64,000 bases of DNA from assembly GCF_040546595.1 (NCBI RefSeq), contig NZ_JBEPOB010000001.1, positions 3,225,001-3,289,000 of the forward strand, read 5' to 3'. The stretch is from Bosea sp. OAE506. Its GTDB lineage: Bacteria > Pseudomonadota > Alphaproteobacteria > Rhizobiales > Beijerinckiaceae. Below the pieces are notes generated by a model, which was not told where the DNA came from, made no database searches, and saw only the letters and a program-made list of their open reading frames with translations. Made by a program: the position numbers and the translations under genes. Numbering within the stretch: the first letter of the stretch is position 1; the number at the start of each line of letters is the position of its first letter. Shown piece after piece: positions 29,047-37,862 of the stretch.

Positions 29047-30018
29047 ATGGCCGATCTCGCCACCATCGCCAATCTCGTCGCGCCCTTCTTCGGGCTGATC
29101 CTGCTCGGCTTCGTCATCGGCCGGTGGAAGCGCCTGCCAGAGGCGGGGCTGGTCTGGCTGCAGTTCTTCCTGATCTATGTCGCGCTGCCGCCGCTGTTCT
29201 ACCGGCTGATCGCCGACAAGCCGGTGACGGAGCTCGCCAATGGCCGCTTCATCCTGGCGACGACGCTTTCAACCTTCCTCGTCTTCATGCTGTCGCTGGC
29301 GGTCGGCCTGCGGGCGACACGGGGCGACCTGCCGCAGGCGGTGATGCAGGGCGTCGCCGGCTCCTATTCCAACATCGGCTATATGGGTCCGCCCCTGCTA
29401 CTGGCGGCGCTGGGGCCGGCTGCGAGCGCGCCGCTGGTGCTGATTTTCGTCTTCGACAGCCTGCTGCTGTTCTCGATCATTCCCTTTCTGATGGCGCTGG
29501 CGGGCGTCGAGAAGAAGAGCCCGCTCGACACCGCCCGACAGGTCGCCTGGCAGGTCGCGACGCATCCTTTCAACGTCGCGACGCTGCTCGGCATCCTCGC
29601 GAGCGCGACCCATTTCGAGCTGCCCTCGGTGCTCGACAAGATGACGCTTTGGCTGTCGCAGGCGGCCGCGCCCTGCGCACTCTTCCTGCTCGGCGTCACC
29701 GTGGCGCTGCGGCCGATGAAGACACTGCCGGCCGAGGTGCCGGTGCTGGTCGCGATCAAGCTCGTGCTGCACCCCTTGCTGATCTGGGTGCTGCTCTCGG
29801 CGATCGGCAATTTCCCGGACATCTGGATCTTCACCGGGGTGATCATGGCGGCGCTGCCGCCGGCGCTGAACATTTTCATGATCTCGACGCAGTACCGCAT
29901 CGGCATCGACCGCGCCTCGGCCTGCATCCTGATCGGCACCGTCGTCTCGATGGTGTCGCTGACGGGCTTCCTGTGGCTGGTGAAGACGGGCAGGATGGCG
30001 GCCGACCTTTTCCCCTGA
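29047..30018 (+). CDS. AEC family transporter (auxin efflux carrier-type permease)
   Basis: The 323-residue protein has about ten hydrophobic segments with a central cytoplasmic loop near residues 150-170. Family features include LVWLQFFLIYVALPPLFYRL, the GSYSNIGYMGPPL motif and AAPCALFLLGVTVAL in the second half. AEC members include malate and malonate permeases of bacteria. It is followed 33 bases later by a CaiB-type CoA-transferase, so it may import an organic acid that the transferase then activates. The substrate is inferred only from that pairing. Confidence 0.88.
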   Translation: MADLATIANLVAPFFGLILLGFVIGRWKRLPEAGLVWLQFFLIYVALPPLFYRLIADKPVTELANGRFILATTLSTFLVFMLSLAVGLRATRGDLPQAVMQGVAGSYSNIGYMGPPLLLAALGPAASAPLVLIFVFDSLLLFSIIPFLMALAGVEKKSPLDTARQVAWQVATHPFNVATLLGILASATHFELPSVLDKMTLWLSQAAAPCALFLLGVTVALRPMKTLPAEVPVLVAIKLVLHPLLIWVLLSAIGNFPDIWIFTGVIMAALPPALNIFMISTQYRIGIDRASACILIGTVVSMVSLTGFLWLVKTGRMAADLFP

Positions 30019-30051
30019 TCGCCGGTGTGCCGGCTCACGACCGGGACGCCG

Positions 30052-31167
30052 ATGCTGCCGCTGGACGACCTCACGGTCCTGGACTTCTCAACCCTGCTGC
30101 CGGGGCCGATGGCGAGCCTGTTCCTGGCCGAGGCGGGCGCGCGCGTCATCCGCATCGAGCGGCCAGGCGGGGAGGAGATGCGCCGCTTTCCGCCGCGCTT
30201 CGGCGAGACCTCGGCCCCCTATGCCGTGCTCAATCGCGGCAAGGCGAGCATCGAGATCGATCTGAAGGCGCCGGACGCGCTGGCGCGGCTGACGCCGCTG
30301 ATCGAGGCCGCCGACATTCTGATCGAGCAGTTCCGGCCGGGCGTGATGGAGCGGCTCGGGTTTGGTCCTGCGGCGCTTGCGGCGATCAATCCCCGGCTGA
30401 TCTACTGTTCGATCAGCGGTTACGGCCAGTTCGGCCCGCGCGCGCAGGAGGCCGGGCACGACATCAACTACCAGGCGGTCGGCGGGCTGCTCGGCCAGTC
30501 GCTGCGGGCCGGCGCGGCGGCTCCCCTGCCGCCGCCGCTGGTCGCCGACATCGCCGGCGGGACGATGCCAGCCGTGCTCAACATCCTGCTGGCGTTGCGC
30601 CAGCGCGAGCGCAGCGGGCAGGGCTGCCATCTCGACATCGCCATGACTGATGCGATGCCGGCCTTCGCCTGGTACGGGCTGGCGCAGGGCCAGGCGAGCG
30701 GCCGCTACCCGGAAGGCGGTGAAGGGCTGCTGACGGGGGCAAGCCCGCGCTACGGCCTCTATGCGACGCAGGACGGCTGGTTCCTGGCGGTGGGGGCGCT
30801 GGAGCCGAAATTCTGGGACACCTTCAGCGAGGCGATCGGGCTCGCGCCCGCCCTGCGCGACGACCGCACCGATCCCCAGGCCACGCGTGCCGCGATCGCG
30901 GCGATCATCGCCGGCCGGCCCGCCGCTCAATGGCGCGAGACGCTGGAGCCGCGCGACTGCTGCTGCACGGTGGTGCGTACGCTGGAGGAGGCGGTGGCCG
31001 ACCCGCATCTGACGGCGCGCGGTCTGTTCGACACGCAGGCCCAGGAGCCCGGCGGGCGCCGGCTGGTCTCGACGCCGCTGCCACTGGCGCCGGTTTTCCG
31101 CGAGCAGGCGGCGGGCCTGCGCGAGGTCGCGGCCAGCGGCGCGGATACCGAGCGGCTGCTGGGGTAA
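30052..31167 (+). CDS. CaiB/BaiF family CoA-transferase
   Basis: Class III CoA-transferases move CoA between acids through an Asp-CoA intermediate. The 371-residue protein begins with LDDLTVLDFSTLLPGPMASLFLAEAGARVIRIERPGG, the typical opening. RGKASIEIDLKAPDA and SGYGQFGPRAQEAGHDINYQAVGG follow, with the presumed catalytic Asp in GHDINY. The second half contains the small domain with ATQDGWFLAVGALEPKFW. The ATG at 30052 removes a short unlikely extension. The gene ends nine bases from the convergent Ubi hydroxylase. Confidence 0.93.
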   Translation: MLPLDDLTVLDFSTLLPGPMASLFLAEAGARVIRIERPGGEEMRRFPPRFGETSAPYAVLNRGKASIEIDLKAPDALARLTPLIEAADILIEQFRPGVMERLGFGPAALAAINPRLIYCSISGYGQFGPRAQEAGHDINYQAVGGLLGQSLRAGAAAPLPPPLVADIAGGTMPAVLNILLALRQRERSGQGCHLDIAMTDAMPAFAWYGLAQGQASGRYPEGGEGLLTGASPRYGLYATQDGWFLAVGALEPKFWDTFSEAIGLAPALRDDRTDPQATRAAIAAIIAGRPAAQWRETLEPRDCCCTVVRTLEEAVADPHLTARGLFDTQAQEPGGRRLVSTPLPLAPVFREQAAGLREVAASGADTERLLG

Positions 31168-31176
31168 GGCGGGGCG

Positions 31177-32349
31177 CTACCGCGCCATCCCGCCCGCGAG
31201 CCCCTGCCGCATCACCAGCCGCCGCAGCGGGCCGATGCGCGACAGCGCCAGAAGGCCGGCGCCGCGCAGCAGATCGGCCGGCATCAGATCGGTCAGCAGC
31301 GTGCGGTTGAGCGTGTCGACCGCGCCGGTGCGCAGGCGCACATCGGCCTGCCGGGCCCGGTCATAGGCCGCGACCGCCGCCGGCGCGCCGGGATCGGAGG
31401 TTTCGTCCACCGCATCGCGCAGCGCCATCACGTCGCGCAGGCCGAGATTGAGGCCCTGCGCGCCGATTGGCGGGAAGACATGGGCGGCTTCGCCGACCAG
31501 GACCATGCGGTCGGCGCCGAAACGCTCGACCGAGAGCCCGCCCATCGGCACGCGGCCGCGCGGCCCGTCGAGCCGCATCGCGCCCAGCAGGGAATGCGCC
31601 TGCCGCTCGACGCGGCGGGCAAAGGCAGCGTCGTCCAGCGCGGCGACATCGTCGGCCTCGGCGGGATCGAGCAGCCAGACCAGCGAGGAGCGGCGGCTGG
31701 GCAGGGGGACCAGGGTGAAGGGGCCCTTGCGGGTGTGAAATTCGGTCGAGACGTCGCGATGGTCGCGGGCATGGGCGAAAATCGCGGTCAACGCGCTCTG
31801 CGGATAATCCCAGTCGCGGGCTGTGATGCCGGCCGCCTCCCGCACTCGCGAGCGGCGCCCATCGGCGCCGATGACGAGACTGGCCCGCAGCGAAAAGCCC
31901 TCGCCCGACAGCATGACGCCGTCCTCGTCGGGGGTGATCCCGGAGACTAGGCCGGGCTCGCGGCGGACCTCGGCGGTGGTGGCGAGCCTGGCCGCCAGCG
32001 CCGCGACCAGCTCGGCATTCTCGACATTCCAGCCGAAGGCGGGCAGCCCGACCTCGGAGGCGCGGAACTCGACCGGGGGCTGGCGGAACAGGCTGCCGGT
32101 GTCGTCGACGAGGCGCATCACGGCCAGCGGTGCGGCCTTGTCGGCCAGCGCGTCGTGCAGGCCGAGCTCGCCGAGCAGCCGCCAGGAGCCGTCGAGCAGG
32201 GCGACGGTGCGGCCATCACGATGGGTCGGAATGGGGCCGAGCAGGGCAATGCGGCGCCCGCCCTCGGCCAGCGCGAGCGCGGCCGCGAGCCCGACGGCGC
32301 CGGCCCCGACGATGGCGATATCGACCTGGTCCATGCGCGGTGTCGTCAT
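31177..32349 (-). CDS. UbiH/UbiF/COQ6-type FAD-dependent hydroxylase
   Basis: These monooxygenases hydroxylate the ubiquinone ring precursor. The 390-residue protein shows the FAD dinucleotide motif DIAIVGAGAVGLAAALALAEGG near residue 8, the NAD(P)H/FAD motif VIGADGRRSRVREAAG, and the GD-type motif VLVGEAAHVFPPIGAQGLNLGLRD near residue 290. The ATG at 32349 is chosen over 32334, but neither has a strong ribosome site. Which ring carbon it acts on (UbiH, UbiF or the broad alphaproteobacterial UbiL type) cannot be decided by eye. It diverges from the quinone oxidoreductase. Confidence 0.9.
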   Translation of the reverse strand: MTTPRMDQVDIAIVGAGAVGLAAALALAEGGRRIALLGPIPTHRDGRTVALLDGSWRLLGELGLHDALADKAAPLAVMRLVDDTGSLFRQPPVEFRASEVGLPAFGWNVENAELVAALAARLATTAEVRREPGLVSGITPDEDGVMLSGEGFSLRASLVIGADGRRSRVREAAGITARDWDYPQSALTAIFAHARDHRDVSTEFHTRKGPFTLVPLPSRRSSLVWLLDPAEADDVAALDDAAFARRVERQAHSLLGAMRLDGPRGRVPMGGLSVERFGADRMVLVGEAAHVFPPIGAQGLNLGLRDVMALRDAVDETSDPGAPAAVAAYDRARQADVRLRTGAVDTLNRTLLTDLMPADLLRGAGLLALSRIGPLRRLVMRQGLAGGMAR

Positions 32350-32500
32350 GTCGTTCTGGTTACGCCAGACGGGCGGGATTGGCCACGGGGCGGGGCGTCG
32401 CAGGATCGCAGGGACGTGATGCGCCGGCCGCACCGCGGCCCCGTTGCGCAGCCGCGCCAAGGCCTTATGGTCCTGTCCCAACGTTCAGGGAGATGACGAC

Positions 32501-33475
32501 ATGGTCAAGGCGATCCGCATCCACAAGACCGGCGGGCCCGAGGTGCTGCAGCTCGAGGACATCACGCTGCCGGCGCCGGGTCCGGGCGAGCTTCTGGTGC
32601 GCAACCGGGCGATCGGTCTCAACTTCATCGACACCTATTTCCGCACCGGGCTCTATCCCGCGCCGCATCTGCCCTTCGTTCCGGGCAACGAGGCGGCCGG
32701 CGAGGTCGTGTCCGTCGGCCCGGGCGTCACCGAGTTCAAGCCGGGCGACCGGGTGGCCTATGTCGCGACGCTCGGATCCTATGCCGAGGAGCGCATCGTC
32801 GCGGTCAACTCGACGGTGGCGCTGCCCGAGGCGGTCTCCTTCGAGGCTGCCGCCAGCATGATGCTGAAGGGCATGACGGCGGAGTATCTGCTGCACCGGA
32901 CCTACAAGGTAAAGCCGGGCGACACGATCCTCGTCCATGCCGCGGCCGGCGGTACCGGGCTCATCCTCTGCCAATGGGGCAAGGCGCTGGGCGCTGCCGT
33001 GATCGGCACCGTCGGCTCGAAGGAGAAGGGCGAACTCGCCAAGGCGCATGGCGCCGACCATGTCATCCTCTATCGCGAGGAGGATTTCGTGGCGCGGGTG
33101 AAGGAGATCACCGGCGGCAAGCTCTGCGCCGTGGTCTATGACGGCGTCGGCAAGGACACCTTCCTGCCCTCGCTCGACACCCTGCAGCCCTTCGGCGTGC
33201 TGGCGAGCTTCGGCAATGCGTCCGGCACGGTCGAGCCCTTCAATCTCGGCCTGCTCGGGCCCAAGGGCTCGCTCTATGTGACGCGGCCGACGCTGTTCAC
33301 CCATATCGCCAAGCGCGCGACCATGGTCGAGATGGCGGCGAACCTCTTTGGCGCGGTGGCGTCGGGCAAGGTCGTGGTGCCGGTCAACGCCCGCTTCGCG
33401 CTCGCCGACGCGGCCAAAGCGCACCGCGCCCTGGAGAGCCGCGGCACGACGGGGTCGACGGTGCTGATTCCCTGA
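32501..33475 (+). CDS. Quinone oxidoreductase (zinc-independent MDR family)
   Basis: This 324-residue NADPH-dependent reductase matches Qor: KAIRIHKTGGPEVLQLEDI, GLNFIDTYFRTGLYPAPHLPFVPGNEAAGEV, MLKGMTAEYLLHRTYKVKPGDTILVHAAAGGTGLILCQWGKALG with the AAGGxG nucleotide motif, and FGNASGTVEPFNLGLLGPKGSLYVTRP. It lacks the structural-zinc cysteines, as expected. The ATG at 32501 has AGGGAGA upstream. Its position opposite a Ubi hydroxylase is suggestive of quinone metabolism, but Qor-type enzymes act mostly on small quinones in detoxification. Confidence 0.93.
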   Translation: MVKAIRIHKTGGPEVLQLEDITLPAPGPGELLVRNRAIGLNFIDTYFRTGLYPAPHLPFVPGNEAAGEVVSVGPGVTEFKPGDRVAYVATLGSYAEERIVAVNSTVALPEAVSFEAAASMMLKGMTAEYLLHRTYKVKPGDTILVHAAAGGTGLILCQWGKALGAAVIGTVGSKEKGELAKAHGADHVILYREEDFVARVKEITGGKLCAVVYDGVGKDTFLPSLDTLQPFGVLASFGNASGTVEPFNLGLLGPKGSLYVTRPTLFTHIAKRATMVEMAANLFGAVASGKVVVPVNARFALADAAKAHRALESRGTTGSTVLIP

Positions 33476-33521
33476 TACGACGCGCGGTGCCCTGAAATCT
33501 CGCCCCAATCGACTGGTATCG

Positions 33522-33553
33522 CCGAACCGTCCCGCGGGTGCGGGACGGTTCGG
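33522..33553 (+). terminator. Strong 14-bp hairpin after the quinone oxidoreductase gene
   Basis: CCGAACCGTCCCGC (33522-33535) pairs perfectly with 33540-33553 around GGGT. No T-run follows (next bases are GCAAAGG), so it may stabilise the 3' end or act with Rho and not alone. It lies 46 bases after the stop. Confidence 0.5.
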
Positions 33554-33571
33554 GCAAAGGTCGCAGGCGGA

Positions 33572-34642
33572 ATGAAACGGGTTGTGCTCGGCTTCGGACG
33601 CGGGCTGTCGCTGGCGGCGGCCGGGTCGCTCGCGCTGCCGCAGGGCATGCAGCACTGGCGCGAGGTCGCGGCCGCGGAGGATCCCGCTGCGCTGGCCGAC
33701 CTGCGCCTCGCGGGCGCGCTGCCCGCTGCCCGGCTCGATGCCGAGATCGATGCGGCGCTGGCGGCGCGCGACACGGAACTGGCCGAGAGCTTCGTCGCTC
33801 TGGCCGCCGAGCGCGGTCTGCCGGTCTCGGCCGAGCGTCGGCAAAAGCTGCAGGCGCTGAAGGACGGCGCCATCATCCGGGCCGTCAGCGATTTCGGCCA
33901 GGGCTTCCTCGCGGGCGACCGCGAGAGCGGCGCGGCCTTCGCGGGCGCGCTCGTCGGCGACGTCACCGGCTATGGCGATCTGCGCGACCTCGCCGTCGAG
34001 GGCCGCAAATGGCTCGGCGGGGAGGGGGCTGACGGCGCCGTGCTCGCCATCGCCGCGGCGGGGCTCGCCATTAGCGCCGCGACCTGGGTCAGCCTCGGTG
34101 GTTCGCTGCCGGCCCGCAACGGCCTGAGCGCGGTCAAGGCGGCGAGCAAGGCGAAGATCCTCTCGCCCGCTCTGACCGCCAACCTGACGCGCACGGCGGT
34201 CGATGCGATCGACCGCCCGGCCCTGAATGCGAGCCTGACGGCGGCGTCCCGGCTAGACCTCGCGGCGGCGCGCGTCGCGGCCGGCGGCATCGTCAAGCCG
34301 GCGGCGATGGCGCGCTTCGCCGCGCTCGGTCAGGATGCCGGCGCGGTCTATACGCGTACCGGTTCGCGAGGACTGCGGCAGGTGCTCGCCGTCACGGAAG
34401 ATGCAGGCGATATCGGCAAGGCGGCGAAGCTCGGCGCGGCCAAGGGCACGACGACGCGGGCGATCCTCAAGGTGCTGGGGCGCGGGGCGCTGGTGCTCGG
34501 GGCGCTCAGCCTCAGCGCAGTCGGCTGGATGCTCGCGCTGATCGGTTACGCGATCGCGCTCGCCATGCTGGCGCAGCGTTTCGGCTGGTGGCTGGGACGA
34601 AGGGTGATGCCGAGGCGCGCGGCGGTGTCACCGGCCATGTGA
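33572..34642 (+). CDS. Unknown membrane-associated protein
   Basis: I do not recognise this 356-residue protein. It has an N-terminal hydrophobic region (residues 5-25), an Ala/Leu/Glu-rich helical part to about 115, a hydrophobic stretch near 150-170, an Ala/Thr-rich central part with repeated helix-like segments, and two strong C-terminal membrane helices (about 305-345) ending in a basic tail GWWLGRRVMPRRAA. Both ends look membrane-inserted with a soluble middle. Composition is like the neighbours. The following small secreted-protein gene is 67 bases away on the same strand. Confidence 0.65.
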   Translation: MKRVVLGFGRGLSLAAAGSLALPQGMQHWREVAAAEDPAALADLRLAGALPAARLDAEIDAALAARDTELAESFVALAAERGLPVSAERRQKLQALKDGAIIRAVSDFGQGFLAGDRESGAAFAGALVGDVTGYGDLRDLAVEGRKWLGGEGADGAVLAIAAAGLAISAATWVSLGGSLPARNGLSAVKAASKAKILSPALTANLTRTAVDAIDRPALNASLTAASRLDLAAARVAAGGIVKPAAMARFAALGQDAGAVYTRTGSRGLRQVLAVTEDAGDIGKAAKLGAAKGTTTRAILKVLGRGALVLGALSLSAVGWMLALIGYAIALAMLAQRFGWWLGRRVMPRRAAVSPAM

Positions 34643-34709
34643 ACCTGCTGCCGTGCCGCCGCGACGAAGAAGGGTCAGCAGAACGCTGACGCTCATTCGG
34701 GTGACGCCC

Positions 34710-35048
34710 ATGTCCCGCGCCCTTCGCCTCTGCGGTTTCTTCCTCGCCTCGCTCACCATCGCGACGGTTGCGCTCGCGCAGCAGAACGGCCGTCAGGGCC
34801 GCGTCACGCTGCCAGCCGGGTCGCCCGGCCTGACGCTGGCGATCGCCGCCGAGGACAAGGCGAGGCTAACGCGCCCTTCCGAGCCGCGGTGGGCGCGAAC
34901 GGACTGCCCGAGCGAGAGCTGCGACACGCCGCCGAAGACGGGTGGCGCCGCCGATGCCGGAGCGACGTCGGTGGATGGCTGCGGGGTGGCGCCGGCGGCC
35001 CTGGACCGCAATGGCCGCGTCATCCGCCGGATCTGCCGGTCGTCCTAA
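34710..35048 (+). CDS. Unknown small secreted protein
   Basis: The 112-residue protein has a signal peptide (LRLCGFFLASLTIATVALA-QQN). The mature part is short and contains four cysteines in DCPSESCDTPP and DGCGVAPA...RRICRSS, which could form two disulfides. No family is recognised. The ATG at 34710 is preferred because the signal peptide starts there. It ends three bases before the convergent rimO stop. Confidence 0.6.
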   Translation: MSRALRLCGFFLASLTIATVALAQQNGRQGRVTLPAGSPGLTLAIAAEDKARLTRPSEPRWARTDCPSESCDTPPKTGGAADAGATSVDGCGVAPAALDRNGRVIRRICRSS

Positions 35049-35051
35049 GCC

Positions 35052-36371
35052 TCAGACCGCGACGCCGTGCAGGTCGTAGGCGTCGGCGCGCTCGATCTTG
35101 ACCGAGACGATGTCGCCCGGGCGCAGCGGGCGGCGGCTTGAGACATAGACGTTGCCGTCGATCTCCGGCGCATCCCATTTCGAGCGGCCCTTGGCCACGG
35201 TGGGGCCGGCCTCATCGATGATCACCTGGATGCGCTTGCCGACGCGGTTCCTGACGATGCGCGTCGAGATCTCGGCCTGCGCCTTCATGAAGCGGTGCCA
35301 GCGCGCCTCCTTCTCCTCCTCGGGGACGAGGGTGAGGCCGAGGTCGTTGGCGGGCGCGCCCTTGACCGGCTCGTATTTGAAGGCGCCGACGCGCTCGAGC
35401 TTGGCCTCCTTCAGCCAGTCGAGCAGGAACTGGACGTCGTCCTCCGTCTCGCCGGGGAAGCCGACGATGAAGGTCGAGCGGATGGCGAGGTCGGGGCAGA
35501 TCTCGCGCCATTTCCGCAGGCGGTCGAGCGTCTTGTCTTGGTGAGCCGGACGCTTCATCGCCTTGAGAACATTGGGAGAGGCGTGCTGGAAGGGGATGTC
35601 GAGATAGGGCAGGATCAGCCCTTCCTGCATCAGCGGGATGACCTCGTCGACATGCGGGTAGGGATAGACATAGTGCATCCGCACCCAGACCCCCATCTGG
35701 CCGAGTTCGCGGGCGAGCTCGAAGAAGCGGGTGCGGACCTCGCGGTCCTGCCACATCGAGGGCTGGTACTTGATGTCGAGGCCGTAGGCGCTGGTGTCCT
35801 GCGAGATCACCAGCAGTTCCTTGACGCCGGCCTTCACCAGCTTCTCGGCCTCGCGCAGCACCTCGCCGATCGGCCGAGAGACGAGATCGCCGCGCAGCTT
35901 CGGGATGATGCAGAAGCTGCAGCGGTTGTTGCAGCCCTCGGAAATCTTCAGATAGGCGTAGTGGCGCGGCGTCAGCTTGATGCCCTGGTCGGGCACGAGA
36001 TCGACGAAGGGGTCGTGACGCGGCGGCAGCGCCTGGTGGACGGCCGAGACGACGCTCTCATAGGCCTGCGGACCGGTGATCGCGAGCAGGTTGGGGAAGC
36101 GGTCGCGGATCTGCTCGGGCTCGGCGCCCATGCAGCCGGTGACGATGACCTTGCCGTTCTCCGCCATGGCGGTGCCGATCGCCTCGAGCGATTCCGCCTT
36201 GGCCGAGTCGAGGAAGCCGCAGGTGTTGACGATGACGAGGTCGGAGCCCGCATGGCTCTTGGAAAGCTCATAGCCTTCCGAGCGTAGCGAGGTGATGATC
36301 CGCTCGGAATCCACCAGCGCCTTGGGGCAACCCAGCGAAACGAAAGAAATCTTCGGCGCGACGGCGTTCAT
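35052..36371 (-). CDS. rimO: Ribosomal protein S12 methylthiotransferase RimO
   Basis: RimO is a radical-SAM enzyme that adds a methylthio group to an aspartate of ribosomal protein S12. The 439-residue protein has the N-terminal UPF0004 domain with cysteines in [23 protein letters not shown] and VTGCMGAE for one cluster, the radical-SAM motif [16 protein letters not shown] (CxxxCxxC), and a C-terminal TRAM domain. The ATG at 36371 is used; an in-frame TTG at 36380 is less likely. Confidence 0.97.
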   Translation of the reverse strand: MNAVAPKISFVSLGCPKALVDSERIITSLRSEGYELSKSHAGSDLVIVNTCGFLDSAKAESLEAIGTAMAENGKVIVTGCMGAEPEQIRDRFPNLLAITGPQAYESVVSAVHQALPPRHDPFVDLVPDQGIKLTPRHYAYLKISEGCNNRCSFCIIPKLRGDLVSRPIGEVLREAEKLVKAGVKELLVISQDTSAYGLDIKYQPSMWQDREVRTRFFELARELGQMGVWVRMHYVYPYPHVDEVIPLMQEGLILPYLDIPFQHASPNVLKAMKRPAHQDKTLDRLRKWREICPDLAIRSTFIVGFPGETEDDVQFLLDWLKEAKLERVGAFKYEPVKGAPANDLGLTLVPEEEKEARWHRFMKAQAEISTRIVRNRVGKRIQVIIDEAGPTVAKGRSKWDAPEIDGNVYVSSRRPLRPGDIVSVKIERADAYDLHGVAV

Positions 36372-36480
36372 CGGCGGCAAACTCGACAGCTCTGGCGGGA
36401 GGCGGCGCGGCCCGAGGCTCGCGCGCGCTTCCTTTGAACGGTTTCAGCCTGTTTGGCAAATGCCGGCCGGCCGTTCTGGT

Positions 36481-37347
36481 TCATTCGGCGCCGGTCGCGA
36501 CGGGTCGCTCGGGATCCTGCGTCCAGTCGGTCATCGAGCCGTCGTAGAGCGCGACCTCCTCGCGGCCGAGCAGCTCCGACATGACGAACCAGTTGAGCGC
36601 GGCGGTGTGGCCGGTGTTGCAGTAGGAGATCGCCGGGCCCTTCGGCAGACCGGCGAACAGTGCCGCTAACTCGTCCTGCGACTTCAGCCGACCAGTCGCG
36701 CCGTCGAAGGCCTGCGTATAATCGCGCGAGACGGCACCGGGGATATGGCCGGCGCGGGCCGCCTCCGGCGCCTTCTCGTGGCCTTCGAAATAGCTGGTCG
36801 AGCGGGCGTCGACGAGCGTGGCGAGTTTGCTGCGGGAGGCCACCAGCGTGGCGTCGGCCATGCTGCGCAGGCGCTGCTGCATCACGACCGGGTAGGGCGC
36901 CGCCGCCTGGTCTGGCGAGGGGCCGGTCTCGACCGGGCGCGCCGGATCGGCCGTCCAGCCGCGGAAGCCGCCGTCGAGAATGGCCTGCTGGCCATGGCCG
37001 ATCGTCTTCAGTGTCCAGTAGATGCGCGCCGCTGCGGCAAAATCGGTGGCGCTGACGCCCGCGGGCACGATGACGACGTCGTCATGCGGCTCGATTCCGA
37101 GCCGGCCGACGAGCGCGGCGAGGTGATCGAGCGGCGGCAGCAGGCCGGGGGCCTGGCCGATCTTGGCGCGCCAGCCATCGGCGACATAGTCGGTATGGAC
37201 GGCGCCGGGGATATGGCCGGCCTCATAGGCGGCCTTGCCGCCGCCGTCGATCGACGAGCGGATGTCGAGCACGATCAGCCTCGGATGGCCCAGCCGCGCG
37301 AGCAGGTCTTCAGGCGCGATCAGCCCGGCAAATGTGGTCTCGCTCAT
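36481..37347 (-). CDS. Thiosulfate/3-mercaptopyruvate sulfurtransferase (two-domain rhodanese)
   Basis: The 288-residue protein has two rhodanese domains. The first has RLIVLDIRSS and YEAGHIPGAVHTDY; the second has LVDARSTSYFEGHEKAPEAARAGHIPGAVSRDY and the active-site loop YCNTGHTA with the persulfide cysteine. The loop differs from both the CGSGVTA of E. coli SseA and the CRKGVTA of rhodanese, so the donor is uncertain. Its start overlaps the OsmC stop by four bases (ATGA), so they are translationally coupled. Confidence 0.9.
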   Translation of the reverse strand: MSETTFAGLIAPEDLLARLGHPRLIVLDIRSSIDGGGKAAYEAGHIPGAVHTDYVADGWRAKIGQAPGLLPPLDHLAALVGRLGIEPHDDVVIVPAGVSATDFAAAARIYWTLKTIGHGQQAILDGGFRGWTADPARPVETGPSPDQAAAPYPVVMQQRLRSMADATLVASRSKLATLVDARSTSYFEGHEKAPEAARAGHIPGAVSRDYTQAFDGATGRLKSQDELAALFAGLPKGPAISYCNTGHTAALNWFVMSELLGREEVALYDGSMTDWTQDPERPVATGAE

Positions 37348-37778
37348 GCGGTGGCCTCTTCGAGCTCGTCGACGATGTCGATCGCGTAGGTGAAGCTCGC
37401 GGTTGCGCCGAGCATGATCGAAGCCGAACAGTATTTTTCCTTCGACAAGGTGACGGCGCGCTCCGCCTTGGCGCGCGACAGGCCGCGGCCGCTGATGCGA
37501 TAGGCGAGGTGGATCTGGGTGAAGACCTTGGGGTCCTCCGTCGCGCGCTGCGCCTCGACCTCGACCTCGCAGCCGGTGATCGGCTCGCGGCCCTTCTTCA
37601 GGATCTGCACGACGTCGAAGCCGGTGCAGCCGGCGAGACCGATCAGCAGCATCTCCATCGGCCGGATGCCGAGATTGCGGCCGCCATGTTCAGGCGCGCC
37701 GTCCATGACGACGGCATGGCCGCTGCCGGATTCGCCCATGAAGGCCATGCCTTCGACCCAACGCGCGCGCGCCTTCAT
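37344..37778 (-). CDS. OsmC/YhfA family protein
   Basis: OsmC-type proteins reduce organic peroxides through two cysteines. Both are visible in this 144-residue protein, in LIGLAGCTGFDVVQILKK and KEKYCSASIMLG. Other family features are the N-terminal MGESGSGHAVVMD beta region and CEVEVEAQRATEDPKVFTQIHLAYRISGRGL. The composition fits the YhfA branch. GAGGA precedes the ATG. The gene is first in a two-gene unit with the rhodanese, suggesting a common role in thiol or sulfane chemistry, though this is inference. Confidence 0.9.
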   Translation of the reverse strand: MKARARWVEGMAFMGESGSGHAVVMDGAPEHGGRNLGIRPMEMLLIGLAGCTGFDVVQILKKGREPITGCEVEVEAQRATEDPKVFTQIHLAYRISGRGLSRAKAERAVTLSKEKYCSASIMLGATASFTYAIDIVDELEEATA

Positions 37779-37862
37779 GATTCGTGTCTCCTCGAGATCT
37801 CACTATTCAGGGTGGCATAGCCGCCCGGTCAGAATGAGGCGAGACCGTCGCGTGCAGGGGCG